Source: Actinomyces culturomici (GTDB lineage Bacteria > Actinomycetota > Actinomycetes > Actinomycetales > Actinomycetaceae). From it: DNA of 64,000 nucleotides. The notes beneath the pieces were generated by a model. That model was not told where the DNA came from. It made no database searches and saw only the letters and a program-made list of their open reading frames with translations. The stretch covers positions 418,717-482,716 of the forward strand of contig NZ_LS991316.1 in assembly GCF_900499005.1 (NCBI RefSeq), in the 5' to 3' direction. Made by a program: the position numbers and the translations under genes. This document shows, in pieces, positions 38,667 to 47,056 of this stretch (its first letter is position 1; each line of letters opens with the position of its first letter).

Positions 38667-39394
38667 TCGGCGTTCGCCTTCGCCCCGAACGCCTTCTCGT
38701 CCTCGAGGAGGGTGAAGAAGGTCCGCGCGACGTAGTAGTCGGAGCTCGTCGTGATCTTGATGTTCGTGTGCGGACCGGGGACCATGCGGACCGGCTTGCC
38801 GTAGCGTCGGAACAGGGAGCAGGTGTCGATCGAATCGTGCTCGCCCTCGGCGACGGCGCGGTCGTAGACCTCGAGGGCCTCGTCGAGGCGGAAGGTCTGG
38901 GGCGCCTGCGCGGTCCACAGGGGCGCGCGCGGGATGACGTCGGCGATGTCGGGGCCCTCGACCCTCACGACCGTCTCGTTCGTCTTCGTGCAGGTGACGC
39001 CCGTGCCGAACTCCTTCGCCGACTCGATGTTCGCGGTGATGAGCTCCTCGTCGACGAGGGGGCGCACGCCGTCGTGGATGAGGACGATCGAGTCGGGGCC
39101 GCACGCCTTCGCGAGCGCCTTGAGACCGTTGTGGCGCGACTCCTGGCCGGTCGCCCCGCCGGGGACGATCCACTTCACCTTGTCGAGCTCGTACCGCTCG
39201 ATGAGTCGCAGGAGCTCGTCGCGGAACTCGTCGAGGATGACGACGAGGATCGCGTCGACGTCCGGGTGCTCCTGGAAGCGCTCGAGCGTATGGACGATGA
39301 CGGGCCGCCCGTAGATCTCGAGGAACTGCTTGGGCACGGAGCCCGCGTGCATGCGGACCCCCTTGCCTCCGGCGAAGATCAATGCGACGTTCAC
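38663..39394 (-). CDS. IspD/TarI-type cytidylyltransferase
   Basis: The 243-residue protein has the IspD-family CTP motif LIFAGGKGVRM, PKQFLEIYGRP, the IHDGVRPLV active-site strand and the C-terminal NIKITTSSDYYVA. Both IspD (isoprenoid synthesis) and TarI/Bcs1 (CDP-ribitol synthesis) share these. Placement in an operon with a CDP-alditol phosphotransferase and a polymer exporter favours an alditol-phosphate substrate such as ribitol phosphate, making a CDP-activated polymer unit. The GTG start follows GGAGG by five bases and overlaps the upstream stop (GTGA). Confidence 0.85.
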   Translation of the reverse strand: MNVALIFAGGKGVRMHAGSVPKQFLEIYGRPVIVHTLERFQEHPDVDAILVVILDEFRDELLRLIERYELDKVKWIVPGGATGQESRHNGLKALAKACGPDSIVLIHDGVRPLVDEELITANIESAKEFGTGVTCTKTNETVVRVEGPDIADVIPRAPLWTAQAPQTFRLDEALEVYDRAVAEGEHDSIDTCSLFRRYGKPVRMVPGPHTNIKITTSSDYYVARTFFTLLEDEKAFGAKANAE

Positions 39395-41103
39395 GCGCGC
39401 CTCCAGGTGCGTCGGGCGGATCGGAACCGTTCGGGCATGCGGTGCAGGAGGAGCCAGTCGATGAAGCGATCGGCGTTCCCGGCACCCGGGTGGTCGAAGT
39501 TCTCCTCGCGGAACGCGCGCGCCTTCTCGAGGTCGAGGGAGGGCGCCTCGATGAGGGCGAGGAGCTCGTCGAAGGTCGTCGCGACCGGCCCGGGCGCGGT
39601 CGCCCGGTAGTCGCGGTGCATGCCGCGGGTCGCCGCGTACATGTCGAGGTCGTAGGCGAAGAAGATCATCGGGCGCTCGAGCAGGCAATACTCGTACATG
39701 ATCGACGAGTAGTCGGTGATGAGGACGTCCGCGAAGTGGAGGAGGTCGTTCGTGTCCGGGAAGCCTGACGCGTCGATGATCCGATCGCGCATCGACTCGG
39801 GGATCGGCGCGGGGTCGACGACGAAATGATGCTGACGGACGAGGAGGACGGAGTCCTCGCCGAGAGCCGCGTAGAGGGCCGGGAAGTCGATCCGGTCCCA
39901 GTCGTAGTACCCGTCGGCCATGCCCTTCCCGCGGAAGGTGGGGGCGAGGAGGAGGACTCGCTTGCCGACGGCGGTCGGGTAGGTCTCCTCGAAGAGGGTC
40001 TTCGCCGCGGCGATCCGGTCGGGGTCGAGGAAGTCGTCGATGCGCGGAAGGCCGGTCGGGATCACGGCCTCGCGCTCGATGCCGAAGACCTCGGAGTAGA
40101 CGTCGCGCAGCGCCTCGGACCCGCAGATCGCGTAGGTGTAGTGGCGGTGGACGTTCTGAAGGTTCGGCGAGCCCCACTTGCCGAAGCGCGAGTAGCCGAC
40201 GTCCTTGAATCCGGACCCGGCGTGCCACGCCTGGATGATCGTGTGATTCCCATCGACGGGGAAGGAATCGAGGAGCGGGAAGTAGTCGTCGATGATGATC
40301 GTTCCGGCCGACCCCATCCTCCAGGCGAGTTCGAGGGCGGTCTTGCGGTCCGACATCGCCTCGGTGCGGAAGGAGTAGAGGAGGTCGAAACGCTTGTCGA
40401 GGCCGCGCTCGATCATGCGGTCGCGGATCGTTCTGAGGTTCCCCTGGATCTCGGGCCGGGCCTCGGAGGCGAAGAGGATCGTCCACTCGCGGTTCGGGTG
40501 GGCGGCGAGCGACGCCCGGTAGGCGGCGATGAGGCTCGAGCGCTTGGCGCCCCGCCACGCGGTCCGCGCGCCGCGCTTCACGGCGTCGAGGGGGCTCGTC
40601 GGCGGAGTCGTCCGCTCGAAGAAGTAGGTGCGGAGGACGAATTCGGGGGTGAAGGGCTGGAGGGAGAACTCGACGACGTACACGCGCCGGTTCCCCGAGT
40701 GGAGGAACGCGCGGGAGCGCTCGTCGAGGAGGTCGACGAGGGCGAGGTCGCAGCCGACTCTGTGCCACCCGTCGGCGTCCCTGCCGACGACCGTCCACGT
40801 CCCGTCGGGGATCGCGGCCCGGTCCTCGAAGTTCGTCACGTTGAGCGTGACGATCCACCGGTCCTCGCCCGTCCTCGTCGATGTGAGGGGGGACGCGACG
40901 ACGTCGCCGCGGCGAAGGACGAAGGGGGAGGGGGCGTCATTCGCGTCGTCGGGCAGGAGCAGCTCGGCGTCGTCGGGAGACACGGGCACGAGGGCGGAGC
41001 CGGGGCGCCGAACGATCTCGAGGCGGAGGAGCACGCGCTCCCAGGAGACGCCGACGACTTCGAAGCGCGGATCGACGAGCGGGGGCAGGATTCGGGTGAT
41101 CAT
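39391..41103 (-). CDS. TagF/TarF-like CDP-glycerol/ribitol phosphotransferase
   Basis: The 570-residue protein has an N-terminal beta-sandwich region of about 190 residues and a C-terminal CDP-glycerol glycerophosphotransferase domain. Diagnostic segments are IIQAWHAGSGFKDVGYSRFG, the LLLAPTFRGKG strand and VLITDYSSIMYEYCLLERPMIFFAYDLDMY. The enzyme should transfer an alditol phosphate from CDP onto a growing membrane-linked chain, producing teichoic-type phosphodiester links. It is the first gene of the seven-gene operon, driven from the TATACT box at 41150. No Shine-Dalgarno sequence is seen before the ATG. Confidence 0.88.
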   Translation of the reverse strand: MITRILPPLVDPRFEVVGVSWERVLLRLEIVRRPGSALVPVSPDDAELLLPDDANDAPSPFVLRRGDVVASPLTSTRTGEDRWIVTLNVTNFEDRAAIPDGTWTVVGRDADGWHRVGCDLALVDLLDERSRAFLHSGNRRVYVVEFSLQPFTPEFVLRTYFFERTTPPTSPLDAVKRGARTAWRGAKRSSLIAAYRASLAAHPNREWTILFASEARPEIQGNLRTIRDRMIERGLDKRFDLLYSFRTEAMSDRKTALELAWRMGSAGTIIIDDYFPLLDSFPVDGNHTIIQAWHAGSGFKDVGYSRFGKWGSPNLQNVHRHYTYAICGSEALRDVYSEVFGIEREAVIPTGLPRIDDFLDPDRIAAAKTLFEETYPTAVGKRVLLLAPTFRGKGMADGYYDWDRIDFPALYAALGEDSVLLVRQHHFVVDPAPIPESMRDRIIDASGFPDTNDLLHFADVLITDYSSIMYEYCLLERPMIFFAYDLDMYAATRGMHRDYRATAPGPVATTFDELLALIEAPSLDLEKARAFREENFDHPGAGNADRFIDWLLLHRMPERFRSARRTWRRA

Positions 41104-41149
41104 GACCGGGGAGAGGAGGCCTTTCCGACCGGGGGACGCTGTTCGTCCG

Positions 41150-41155
41150 AGTATA
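41150..41155 (-). promoter_or_regulatory. -10 box (TATACT) of the wall-polymer operon
   Basis: Read on the minus strand, TATACT is a near-consensus -10 box 47 bases before the first operon ATG. No TTGACA-like -35 box is recognisable in the GC-rich sequence upstream. Confidence 0.6.
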
Positions 41156-41283
41156 CGCGCGGGGCGCGCGGGAGGGCCCGGCGCCGGGGCTCGGAGGCAC
41201 CCCTCGCCATCACGATCCGGTTGCAATGCGAGCGCTGGGTCACAATGGCGGCCGCGCGCCCCGAATCGGATGGCGCGAGCCGA

Positions 41284-41289
41284 TACCCT
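41284..41289 (+). promoter_or_regulatory. Leaderless -10 box (TACCCT) of the tandem GT2 gene
   Basis: TACCCT is followed by seven bases and the ATG at 41297. The 13 bases CTGAACCGCATGA over the start are the same as at 101-113, where another glycosyltransferase begins. Confidence 0.5.
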
Positions 41290-41296
41290 GAACCGC

Positions 41297-43114
41297 ATGA
41301 CGCACGCATCGATCGCGGCCGTGGTGGTGGCCTACAACCGCGCGTCCATGCTGCGCGACACGCTCGACGCGCTGGCCGCGCAGACGCGGCCGCTCGACGA
41401 CGTCGTCGTCATCGACAACGCCTCGACCGACGGGTCGGCGGACATCGCCGATTCCCACGGGGTCGTCACCGACCTCGTCCGGATGCCGGAGAACCTCGGC
41501 GGGGCCGGCGGCTTCGCGGCCGGTATCTCCCGGGCGATCGCGCGGGGCGCGGACTTCGTCTGGCTGATGGACGACGACACCGTTCCTTCGCCGACCGCCC
41601 TCGAAGAGCTCCTGAGAGCCCGAGACGCCTACCCGGGCCAGCCCGCCCTCCTCGCATGCCGCGCCGATTGGATCGACGGGCGCGAGCATCCGATGAACAC
41701 GCCGCGCGAGCGCTTCCTCATCGACCCCGCTCTGCGCGAGAGGGCCGCGCGCGTCGGAGCCAAGCAGATCCGCACCTCGTCCTTCGTCGCCGTCCTCATC
41801 GACGCGCGGGCGATCCGCGAGGAGGGCCTTCCGGTCGCCGACTACTTCCTGTGGAACGACGACTTCGAGTACACGGCGCGCCTCCTGCGCCACCGCGTCG
41901 GCCTCTACGTCGACGCCGCGCGCGTCGAGCACCGCACCCGCGCCTTCGCGAACTCGACGGACGTCGACCCGGGTCCGCGCTTCTTCAACGAGGTCCGCAA
42001 CAAGGTGTGGGCGTTCTCGCGCTCGCGGGCGCTCGGCCCCCTCGACACAACGGTCTTCGGCGGGGCCACGCTGCTCCGCTGGGTCCGGATGATCGCCGGC
42101 TCCGAGTCGCGCTCCGACCGGCTGCGCGACCTGCGCGACGGCCTCGTCCAGGGCTCGCGCACGCCGCGCCCGACGGCCGAGATCCTCTGGGACACGCCCG
42201 TCGGCCGCCAGTCGGCGGTCCTCGAGGCCGGCGCCCCCATGGGGCGGATGCCCCGCCGCTCCGACGCGCCCCTCGACTTCGCCGTCCTCCTTCCCGTGTG
42301 GAAGGGCGACGCCCCGGAGTTCTTCGAGCGCTCGCTCCGCTCGATCGGCGCCGATCAGACGCGCCGCGCCTCGCTCATCGTCCTCGTCTGCGACGGGCCG
42401 GTCGCCCCGGGCGTCGACGAGGTGCTGGCGGCCGCCGAGGCCGGCGAGCGCGACGACCTCACCGGCGGGATCCCCGTGCGCGTCGTGCGGATCCCGACGA
42501 ACCGGGGCCTGTCGAACGCCCTCAACGAGGGGCTCGCCGTCTGCGAGTACGACGTCGTCGCCCGCGCGGACGCCGACGACATCTCCCTCCCGCACCGGTT
42601 CGCCATGCAGCTGCCCCTCGTCGAGGAGGGGTTCGAGCTCGTCGGCTCGGCGATCGCCGAGTTCGAGGTCGACGAGGACGAGCGCGGACTCGTTCGCCGC
42701 ATGCCGCTCGGCACCCGGGAGATCCGCGAGACGATCACGAAGCGCGACCCCTTCAACCATCCGACGGTCGTCTACACGAAGTCGGCGGTCGCCCAGGCCG
42801 GCGGGTACGAGCACGTCGACCACATGGAGGACTACTGGCTGTTCGCGCGGATGGTCGCGACCGGCATCCCGTGCTGCAACGTCCAGGAGCCACTGGTCCT
42901 CTACCGGATCGGCGACGGCGCCTACAAGCGGCGCGGCGGCCTCCAGATGTTCAAGTCCGAGGTCGCGCTCCAGCGCCTCCTCGCGAACGCCGGGCTCACC
43001 TCGCGCGCCCAGGAGCTGAAGAACATCGTCGTCCGCGGCGGCTACCGGCTCGTTCCCGCGCACGTCCGCAAGGCGCTCTACCAGAACGTCGGCCGGATCC
43101 TCTGGTTCCGCTGA
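41297..43114 (+). CDS. Bifunctional protein with two tandem GT2 glycosyltransferase domains
   Basis: The 605-residue protein contains two GT2 modules. The first (residues 1-300) resembles GlfT1/rhamnosyl-galactofuranosyl transferases: VVAYNRASMLRDTLDAL, MPENLGGAGGFAAG, LMDDDTVP and WNDDFEYTARLLRH. The second (about 330-600) has FAVLLPVWKGD, VRIPTNRGLSNALNEG, RADADDIS and MEDYWLFARM. There are no membrane helices. It probably adds two different sugars in sequence during early assembly of the polymer made by the divergent operon, with which it shares a 193-base promoter region. The intact second DADD motif suggests both modules are active. Confidence 0.85.
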   Translation: MTHASIAAVVVAYNRASMLRDTLDALAAQTRPLDDVVVIDNASTDGSADIADSHGVVTDLVRMPENLGGAGGFAAGISRAIARGADFVWLMDDDTVPSPTALEELLRARDAYPGQPALLACRADWIDGREHPMNTPRERFLIDPALRERAARVGAKQIRTSSFVAVLIDARAIREEGLPVADYFLWNDDFEYTARLLRHRVGLYVDAARVEHRTRAFANSTDVDPGPRFFNEVRNKVWAFSRSRALGPLDTTVFGGATLLRWVRMIAGSESRSDRLRDLRDGLVQGSRTPRPTAEILWDTPVGRQSAVLEAGAPMGRMPRRSDAPLDFAVLLPVWKGDAPEFFERSLRSIGADQTRRASLIVLVCDGPVAPGVDEVLAAAEAGERDDLTGGIPVRVVRIPTNRGLSNALNEGLAVCEYDVVARADADDISLPHRFAMQLPLVEEGFELVGSAIAEFEVDEDERGLVRRMPLGTREIRETITKRDPFNHPTVVYTKSAVAQAGGYEHVDHMEDYWLFARMVATGIPCCNVQEPLVLYRIGDGAYKRRGGLQMFKSEVALQRLLANAGLTSRAQELKNIVVRGGYRLVPAHVRKALYQNVGRILWFR

Positions 43115-43125
43115 CCTCCCCTCGA

Positions 43126-43156
43126 CGAGAGCATCACCTTCGCGCGCCGAAAGCAT
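43126..43156 (-). repeat. Dispersed palindromic repeat, right part of the copy split by the insertion sequence
   Basis: On the minus strand this segment reads ATGCTTTCGGCGCGCGAAGG, then TGATGCTCTCG, carrying the 3' half of the repeat and part of a second overlapping unit. It is continued on the other side of the insertion at 44435-44464. CAT at 43154-43156 is one copy of the target duplication. Confidence 0.7.
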
Positions 43157-44434
43157 GGCGGTTTCAGGCGGTGAGTGCAACGGCGTTGTCGTCGAGTAAT
43201 TTTTGCATGAGTTCGGCGGGTGTTTTCCAGCCGTGGCGTTTGCGGGGTCGGGTGTTGAGTTGGCGTTCGGCCTCGGCGAATGCTTCTGGGGGATAGTCGT
43301 TCAGGTCGGTGCCTTTAGGGAAGTAGTCGCGCAACAGGCCGTTGGTGTTCTCGTTGGACCCGCGCTGCCAGGGCGAATGCGGGTCGGCGAAATACACCTT
43401 CGTTTTGGTCCGGCTGGTCAGGTCTTTCGCGTTCGCCATCTCCCCTCCCTGGTCCCACGTGATCGTCTCGCGAAGCGTGAGCGGGAAAGGGCTGATCATG
43501 TCGGCGAGCACGTCGATCACACTTGCCGTGTCGTGGCACGCTGGCAGGGGCCGGACGAGCAGGTAGCCCGTGGTGCGTTCCACCAGGGTGATCGCGGCGC
43601 TCTTGTTGTTCGCCCCCACGATCAGATCCCCCTCCCAATGGCCCGGAACCTGGCGTCCTTCCACCTCTTGGGGCCGGTCCACGATCCTGGCGCCCTCCAC
43701 CCACGACTTCCCCTTCGAGCGCGCCAGAGCCAGCGGCGAACGCGCCAGGCGACGCGTGCGCCCCGACCGCAACGCCTTTTCCACCTTGAGCTCTTGACGC
43801 AACGCGCCGCGCCCATGCACATACAGGGCCTGATAGATCGTCTCCGGGCTGATCGTCACCCCCCTATTGTCCCCACACGCCCAGGCCCGCGAGATCTGCT
43901 CAGGCGACCAGTGCTCGTTAAGCTTGGCGACCACGAAGGCGCGCAGCCGAGGATCCTCCAGCTTGAACGGCTTGGGACGAGCCCGCCTCCCGGCAGCCTC
44001 CTCATGAGCGCGTACCGCCCGATACTGGCCGCCCCCACGATCCAACTCCCGCTTCACCGTCGAGGCCGCCACCCCAAGCTCGCGGGCGATCCCCCGCATG
44101 CTCATCCCCTGACCGTGCAAGTACTCGATGAGCTGGCGGCCCCCGATCGTCAACCGGGCCCCATGCCCGACCCCGCTGACCAGCCCCTCCACAGGGTCGG
44201 CGGGCGCACTGCCCACCCACCCGCCTCGCGAACCCACACGAAACGTCATGCCCCAATCTTTGGCCCACTTGCGGATCGTGCACACCGCGACACCCACCCG
44301 CAAATGCACCTGCCTAACCGGCACACTCTCAATCAGCAGATCCAACACCTGGCGGCGAACCGCCTCAGAACAACGAAAACCCACAGCAACCACCCCACAC
44401 ACTCAAGGCGTTGCACTCACCACCTGAAACCGCC
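43157..44434 (-). mobile_element. IS30-family insertion sequence, apparently intact, 1278 bp
   Basis: The element is bounded by inverted repeats starting GGCGGTTTCAGG; the first 26 bases of the two ends match except for one position. CAT is duplicated immediately outside (43154-43156 and 44435-44437), consistent with the 2-3 base duplications of IS30 elements. It contains one full-length transposase gene, whose stop codon lies in the left inverted repeat. Its target is the dispersed palindromic repeat, agreeing with IS30-type preference for symmetrical sites. Confidence 0.93.
43164..44402 (-). CDS. IS30-family transposase
   Basis: The 412-residue protein has N-terminal helix-turn-helix regions (CTIRKWAKDWG and the IS30-type IGGRQLIEYLHGQGMSMRGIARELGVAASTVKREL) and a C-terminal DDE integrase core: GHWEGDLIVG (first Asp), TWDQGGEM (second Asp) and SPWQRGSNENTNGLLRDYFP (Glu). 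The length is slightly above the usual 320-380 residues because of an extra N-terminal HTH. The frame is open throughout with no stop or shift, so the element may be active. The GTG start sits just inside the right inverted repeat. Confidence 0.95.
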   Translation of the reverse strand: MCGVVAVGFRCSEAVRRQVLDLLIESVPVRQVHLRVGVAVCTIRKWAKDWGMTFRVGSRGGWVGSAPADPVEGLVSGVGHGARLTIGGRQLIEYLHGQGMSMRGIARELGVAASTVKRELDRGGGQYRAVRAHEEAAGRRARPKPFKLEDPRLRAFVVAKLNEHWSPEQISRAWACGDNRGVTISPETIYQALYVHGRGALRQELKVEKALRSGRTRRLARSPLALARSKGKSWVEGARIVDRPQEVEGRQVPGHWEGDLIVGANNKSAAITLVERTTGYLLVRPLPACHDTASVIDVLADMISPFPLTLRETITWDQGGEMANAKDLTSRTKTKVYFADPHSPWQRGSNENTNGLLRDYFPKGTDLNDYPPEAFAEAERQLNTRPRKRHGWKTPAELMQKLLDDNAVALTA

Positions 44435-44464
44435 CATTACCTTCGTCCGTCGAGGGGATGCGTC
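44435..44464 (-). repeat. Dispersed palindromic repeat, left part of the copy split by the insertion sequence
   Basis: On the minus strand this begins GCATCCCCTCGACGGACGAA and runs into GGTA before the insertion, the 5' half of the repeat. CAT at 44435-44437 is the second copy of the target duplication. Joined to 43156 without the element, it restores the stem-loop. Confidence 0.75.
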
Positions 44465-44480
44465 CCGGGATCCCGCCCGC

Positions 44481-44632
44481 AGAAACACACACAGTTTCTC
44501 CGTCGGCGTCGATCGGGCGAGGCTGTGACCTGCGCTTTCTTTCGGTGCCCGTCCAGAGCGCACCGAAGAAGCGCCGAAACTGCGTGCGGATTTGCGGGAG
44601 AAGCGCCGCAGACGCAGGGGCGCGTTTCGGCG
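44481..44632. repeat. Cluster of three inverted repeats downstream of rsgA
   Basis: Three stems lie in a row: AGAAAC-7-GTTTCT at 44481-44499; an imperfect 15-base-pair stem, 44532-44548 with 44560-44574; and CGCCGAAAC at 44573-44581 with GTTTCGGCG at 44624-44632. They fill the 200-base gap between the insertion sequence and the rsgA stop. They may terminate the rsgA operon, or be the remains of a small non-coding element. Confidence 0.5.
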
Positions 44633-44645
44633 GGCCGCCTTCGGC

Positions 44646-45701
44646 TCAGCGGGCCGCTTTCGAGGCTGCCTCGGCGGTCGCGACGGCCTCGAGCAGACGC
44701 CGCACCGATGCGGCCGCCTTCGACCGGGCGGCGGCCTCGCCCTCGTCGATGCTCTCGAAGGGGTCCTCGCCGCGCCTCCACGCGTCGATCGCGCAGCTCG
44801 GCTCGGACTCGGCGTGCGAGCAGAGGGGGAGGCAGTAGTCGGTCGCGTCCTCGACCTCGGGGAAGACGCCGAGGACGTCTTCGACGGACACATGCCCGAG
44901 GCCGAAGGAGCGGACGCCCGGCGTGTCGACGATCCACCCGCCGCTCGGCAGGGCGAAGGCCTGCGAGGAGGTCGAGGTGTGCCTGCCGCGACCGGTGACG
45001 TCGTTGACGCGGCCGACGGCGCGGTCGGCGCCCGGCACGAGCGCATTGAGGAGCGTCGACTTCCCGACTCCCGAGTGGCCGACGAGGACGGAGAAGCGTC
45101 CCGCGAGCGCGTCGCGCAGCTCGTCGATCCCCTCTCCGGTGTCGGCGCGCGCGACGACGGTCGCGAGGCCGAAGGGGGCGTAGGCGGCGAGGATCTCCGA
45201 CGGGTCGGCGAGGTCGGACTTCGTCAGGCAGAGGAGGGGCGTCATCCCCGCCTCGTAGGCGGCGACGAGGCATCGGTCGATCATGCCGGTGCGCGGCGGC
45301 GGGTCGGCGAGGGCGACGACGATGCACATGAGCTCGGCGTTCGCGACGATCGCCTTCTCGCCCTTGAGGTCGGGGGCGTCCTCGAGGGAGCGGCGCAGAA
45401 CGGTCGTGCGCTCCTCGACGGCGACGATGCGGGCGAGCGTGTCGACGCGCCCCGAGAGGTCGCCGGTGACGCGGACGCGGTCGCCCATGATCACCGCGCC
45501 TCGTTTGAGCTCCTTCGCGCGGACGGCGTTGACCTCGATCCCCGAGTCCTCGAGGCGCACGCGGTAGCGTCCGCGGTCGATCGCGATGACGCGACCGATC
45601 GGCTCCTTCGAGCGGTCGGGGCGCACCTTCGTCCGGGGGCGAGAACTTCTGCCCGCCCTCACGCGCACGCGCGGATCGTCGGTGCCGATGTCCCGGGTCA
45701 C
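44646..45701 (-). CDS. rsgA: Ribosome small-subunit GTPase RsgA
   Basis: The 351-residue circularly permuted GTPase has an N-terminal OB-fold (GRVIAIDRGRYRVRLED), then the G4 motif LTKSDLADP before G1 (VGHSGVGKSTLLNAL) and G3 (DTPGVRSFG), and a C-terminal zinc knuckle DYCLPLCSHAESEPSC. It assists late 30S maturation. The GTG start overlaps the aroA stop by four bases. It is the last gene of the DoxX-like, aroA, rsgA operon, an order common in actinobacteria beside sigR. Confidence 0.94.
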   Translation of the reverse strand: MTRDIGTDDPRVRVRAGRSSRPRTKVRPDRSKEPIGRVIAIDRGRYRVRLEDSGIEVNAVRAKELKRGAVIMGDRVRVTGDLSGRVDTLARIVAVEERTTVLRRSLEDAPDLKGEKAIVANAELMCIVVALADPPPRTGMIDRCLVAAYEAGMTPLLCLTKSDLADPSEILAAYAPFGLATVVARADTGEGIDELRDALAGRFSVLVGHSGVGKSTLLNALVPGADRAVGRVNDVTGRGRHTSTSSQAFALPSGGWIVDTPGVRSFGLGHVSVEDVLGVFPEVEDATDYCLPLCSHAESEPSCAIDAWRRGEDPFESIDEGEAAARSKAAASVRRLLEAVATAEAASKAAR

Positions 45702-47056
45702 GAGGCCGCCCCCCGTCCGAGCAGACGGTCCCACATGGCGGGGAAGTCGGGGAGGGTCTTCGAGGTCGACGCGATGTCGTCGAGGGTCGTTCCGGGGGCG
45801 GCGAGCCCGAGGATCGCGGCGAAGGTCGCCATCCGATGGTCGCCGTAGGCCCGGTGGCGGGCGGCGACGAGGGCGCCCGGCCGGATCGCGAGGCCGTCGG
45901 GCAGTTCGTCGACGTCGGCGCCCGCGGCGCGCAGCTCGGTCGCGAGGGCGGCGAGTCGGTCGGTTTCGTGTCCGCGCAGGTGGGCGATGCCGGTGAGGAG
46001 CGAGGGCCCGTTCGCGAGGGCGGCGAGCGCAGCGACCGTGGGGGCGAGCTCCCCGATGCGCGACATGTCGAGGTCGATGCCGCGGATCGCGCCGATCCCG
46101 GGGCCTGAGACGACGAGGCCGGCGCCCTCGCGACTCACGGTTCCGCCCATCGCGGGGAGGATCTCGCGCCACGCGTCGCCCGCCTGGGTCGACGCGGTCG
46201 GCCAGTTCGGGATGCGGACCCGTCCGCCGCACGTCATCGCGGCGGCGAGGAAGGGGCCGGCGTTCGACAGATCGGGCTCGATCGTCTCGTCGAGCGCGGC
46301 GGGGACGCCGGGGACGATCTGCCAGGCACGGGCCCCGCCCTCGTCGATCGCGCCGGGAGCGCCGGGAGCGCCGGACTCGGGGACGAGCGGCGAGACGTCG
46401 ACGCCCCGGGCGCGCAGCGCGGCGAGCGTCATCTCGACGTGGGGGAGGGAGACGACCCGGCCGGGCGCGCGCACGACGAGCGGCGCGCCGGACGCGGGAC
46501 GCGCGAGAAGCGGGGCGACGAGGAGCAACGCGGAGAGGAACTGCGACGAGGCCGAGGCGTCGACCTCGATGAGCCCGGTGTCGGGCGCGCGCAGGGGGCC
46601 GGTGATCGTGAAGGGGAGGAAGCCGAATTCGCCCTCGTACTCGATGCGCGCGCCGAGGAGGGAGAGGGCGTCGAGGAGCGGGGAGAGCGGGCGGACGCGG
46701 GCGGCCTCGTCGCCGTCGAAGCGGATCGGGGAGGAGGAAAGGGCCGCGAGCGGCGGGAGGAAGCGCATCACCGTCCCGGCGAGGCCGCAGTCGACGGCGC
46801 CGCCGGGAATGCGCGCCGGATCGAGCGGGGCGACGCGCGCGGTCGTCCCCTCGACGTCGATGCGCGCGCCGAAGGCGCGGAGGGCCGCGATGAACAGCCG
46901 GGTGTCGCGCGAATCGAGGACGCCGCGCAGGACCGAGGGGCCCTGGGCGACGGCGGCGAGGTAGAGGGCGCGGGCCGTCTGGGACTTGGAACCGGGGATC
47001 TCGACCGACGCGTCGAGCGGGCCGGGGCTCGCGGGCGCCGACCAGTCGACCGTCAT
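45698..47056 (-). CDS. aroA: 3-phosphoshikimate 1-carboxyvinyltransferase (EPSP synthase)
   Basis: The 452-residue enzyme catalyses the sixth step of the shikimate pathway. Visible signatures are PGSKSQTARALYLAA, the LAGTVMRFLPPLAAL loop and LRGHETDRLAALATEL near the C-terminus, with the substrate-binding DGDEAARVRP. The ATG is coupled by ATGA overlap to the DoxX-like gene upstream and by GTGA to rsgA downstream. Length and motif order are normal. Confidence 0.94.
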   Translation of the reverse strand: MTVDWSAPASPGPLDASVEIPGSKSQTARALYLAAVAQGPSVLRGVLDSRDTRLFIAALRAFGARIDVEGTTARVAPLDPARIPGGAVDCGLAGTVMRFLPPLAALSSSPIRFDGDEAARVRPLSPLLDALSLLGARIEYEGEFGFLPFTITGPLRAPDTGLIEVDASASSQFLSALLLVAPLLARPASGAPLVVRAPGRVVSLPHVEMTLAALRARGVDVSPLVPESGAPGAPGAIDEGGARAWQIVPGVPAALDETIEPDLSNAGPFLAAAMTCGGRVRIPNWPTASTQAGDAWREILPAMGGTVSREGAGLVVSGPGIGAIRGIDLDMSRIGELAPTVAALAALANGPSLLTGIAHLRGHETDRLAALATELRAAGADVDELPDGLAIRPGALVAARHRAYGDHRMATFAAILGLAAPGTTLDDIASTSKTLPDFPAMWDRLLGRGAAS

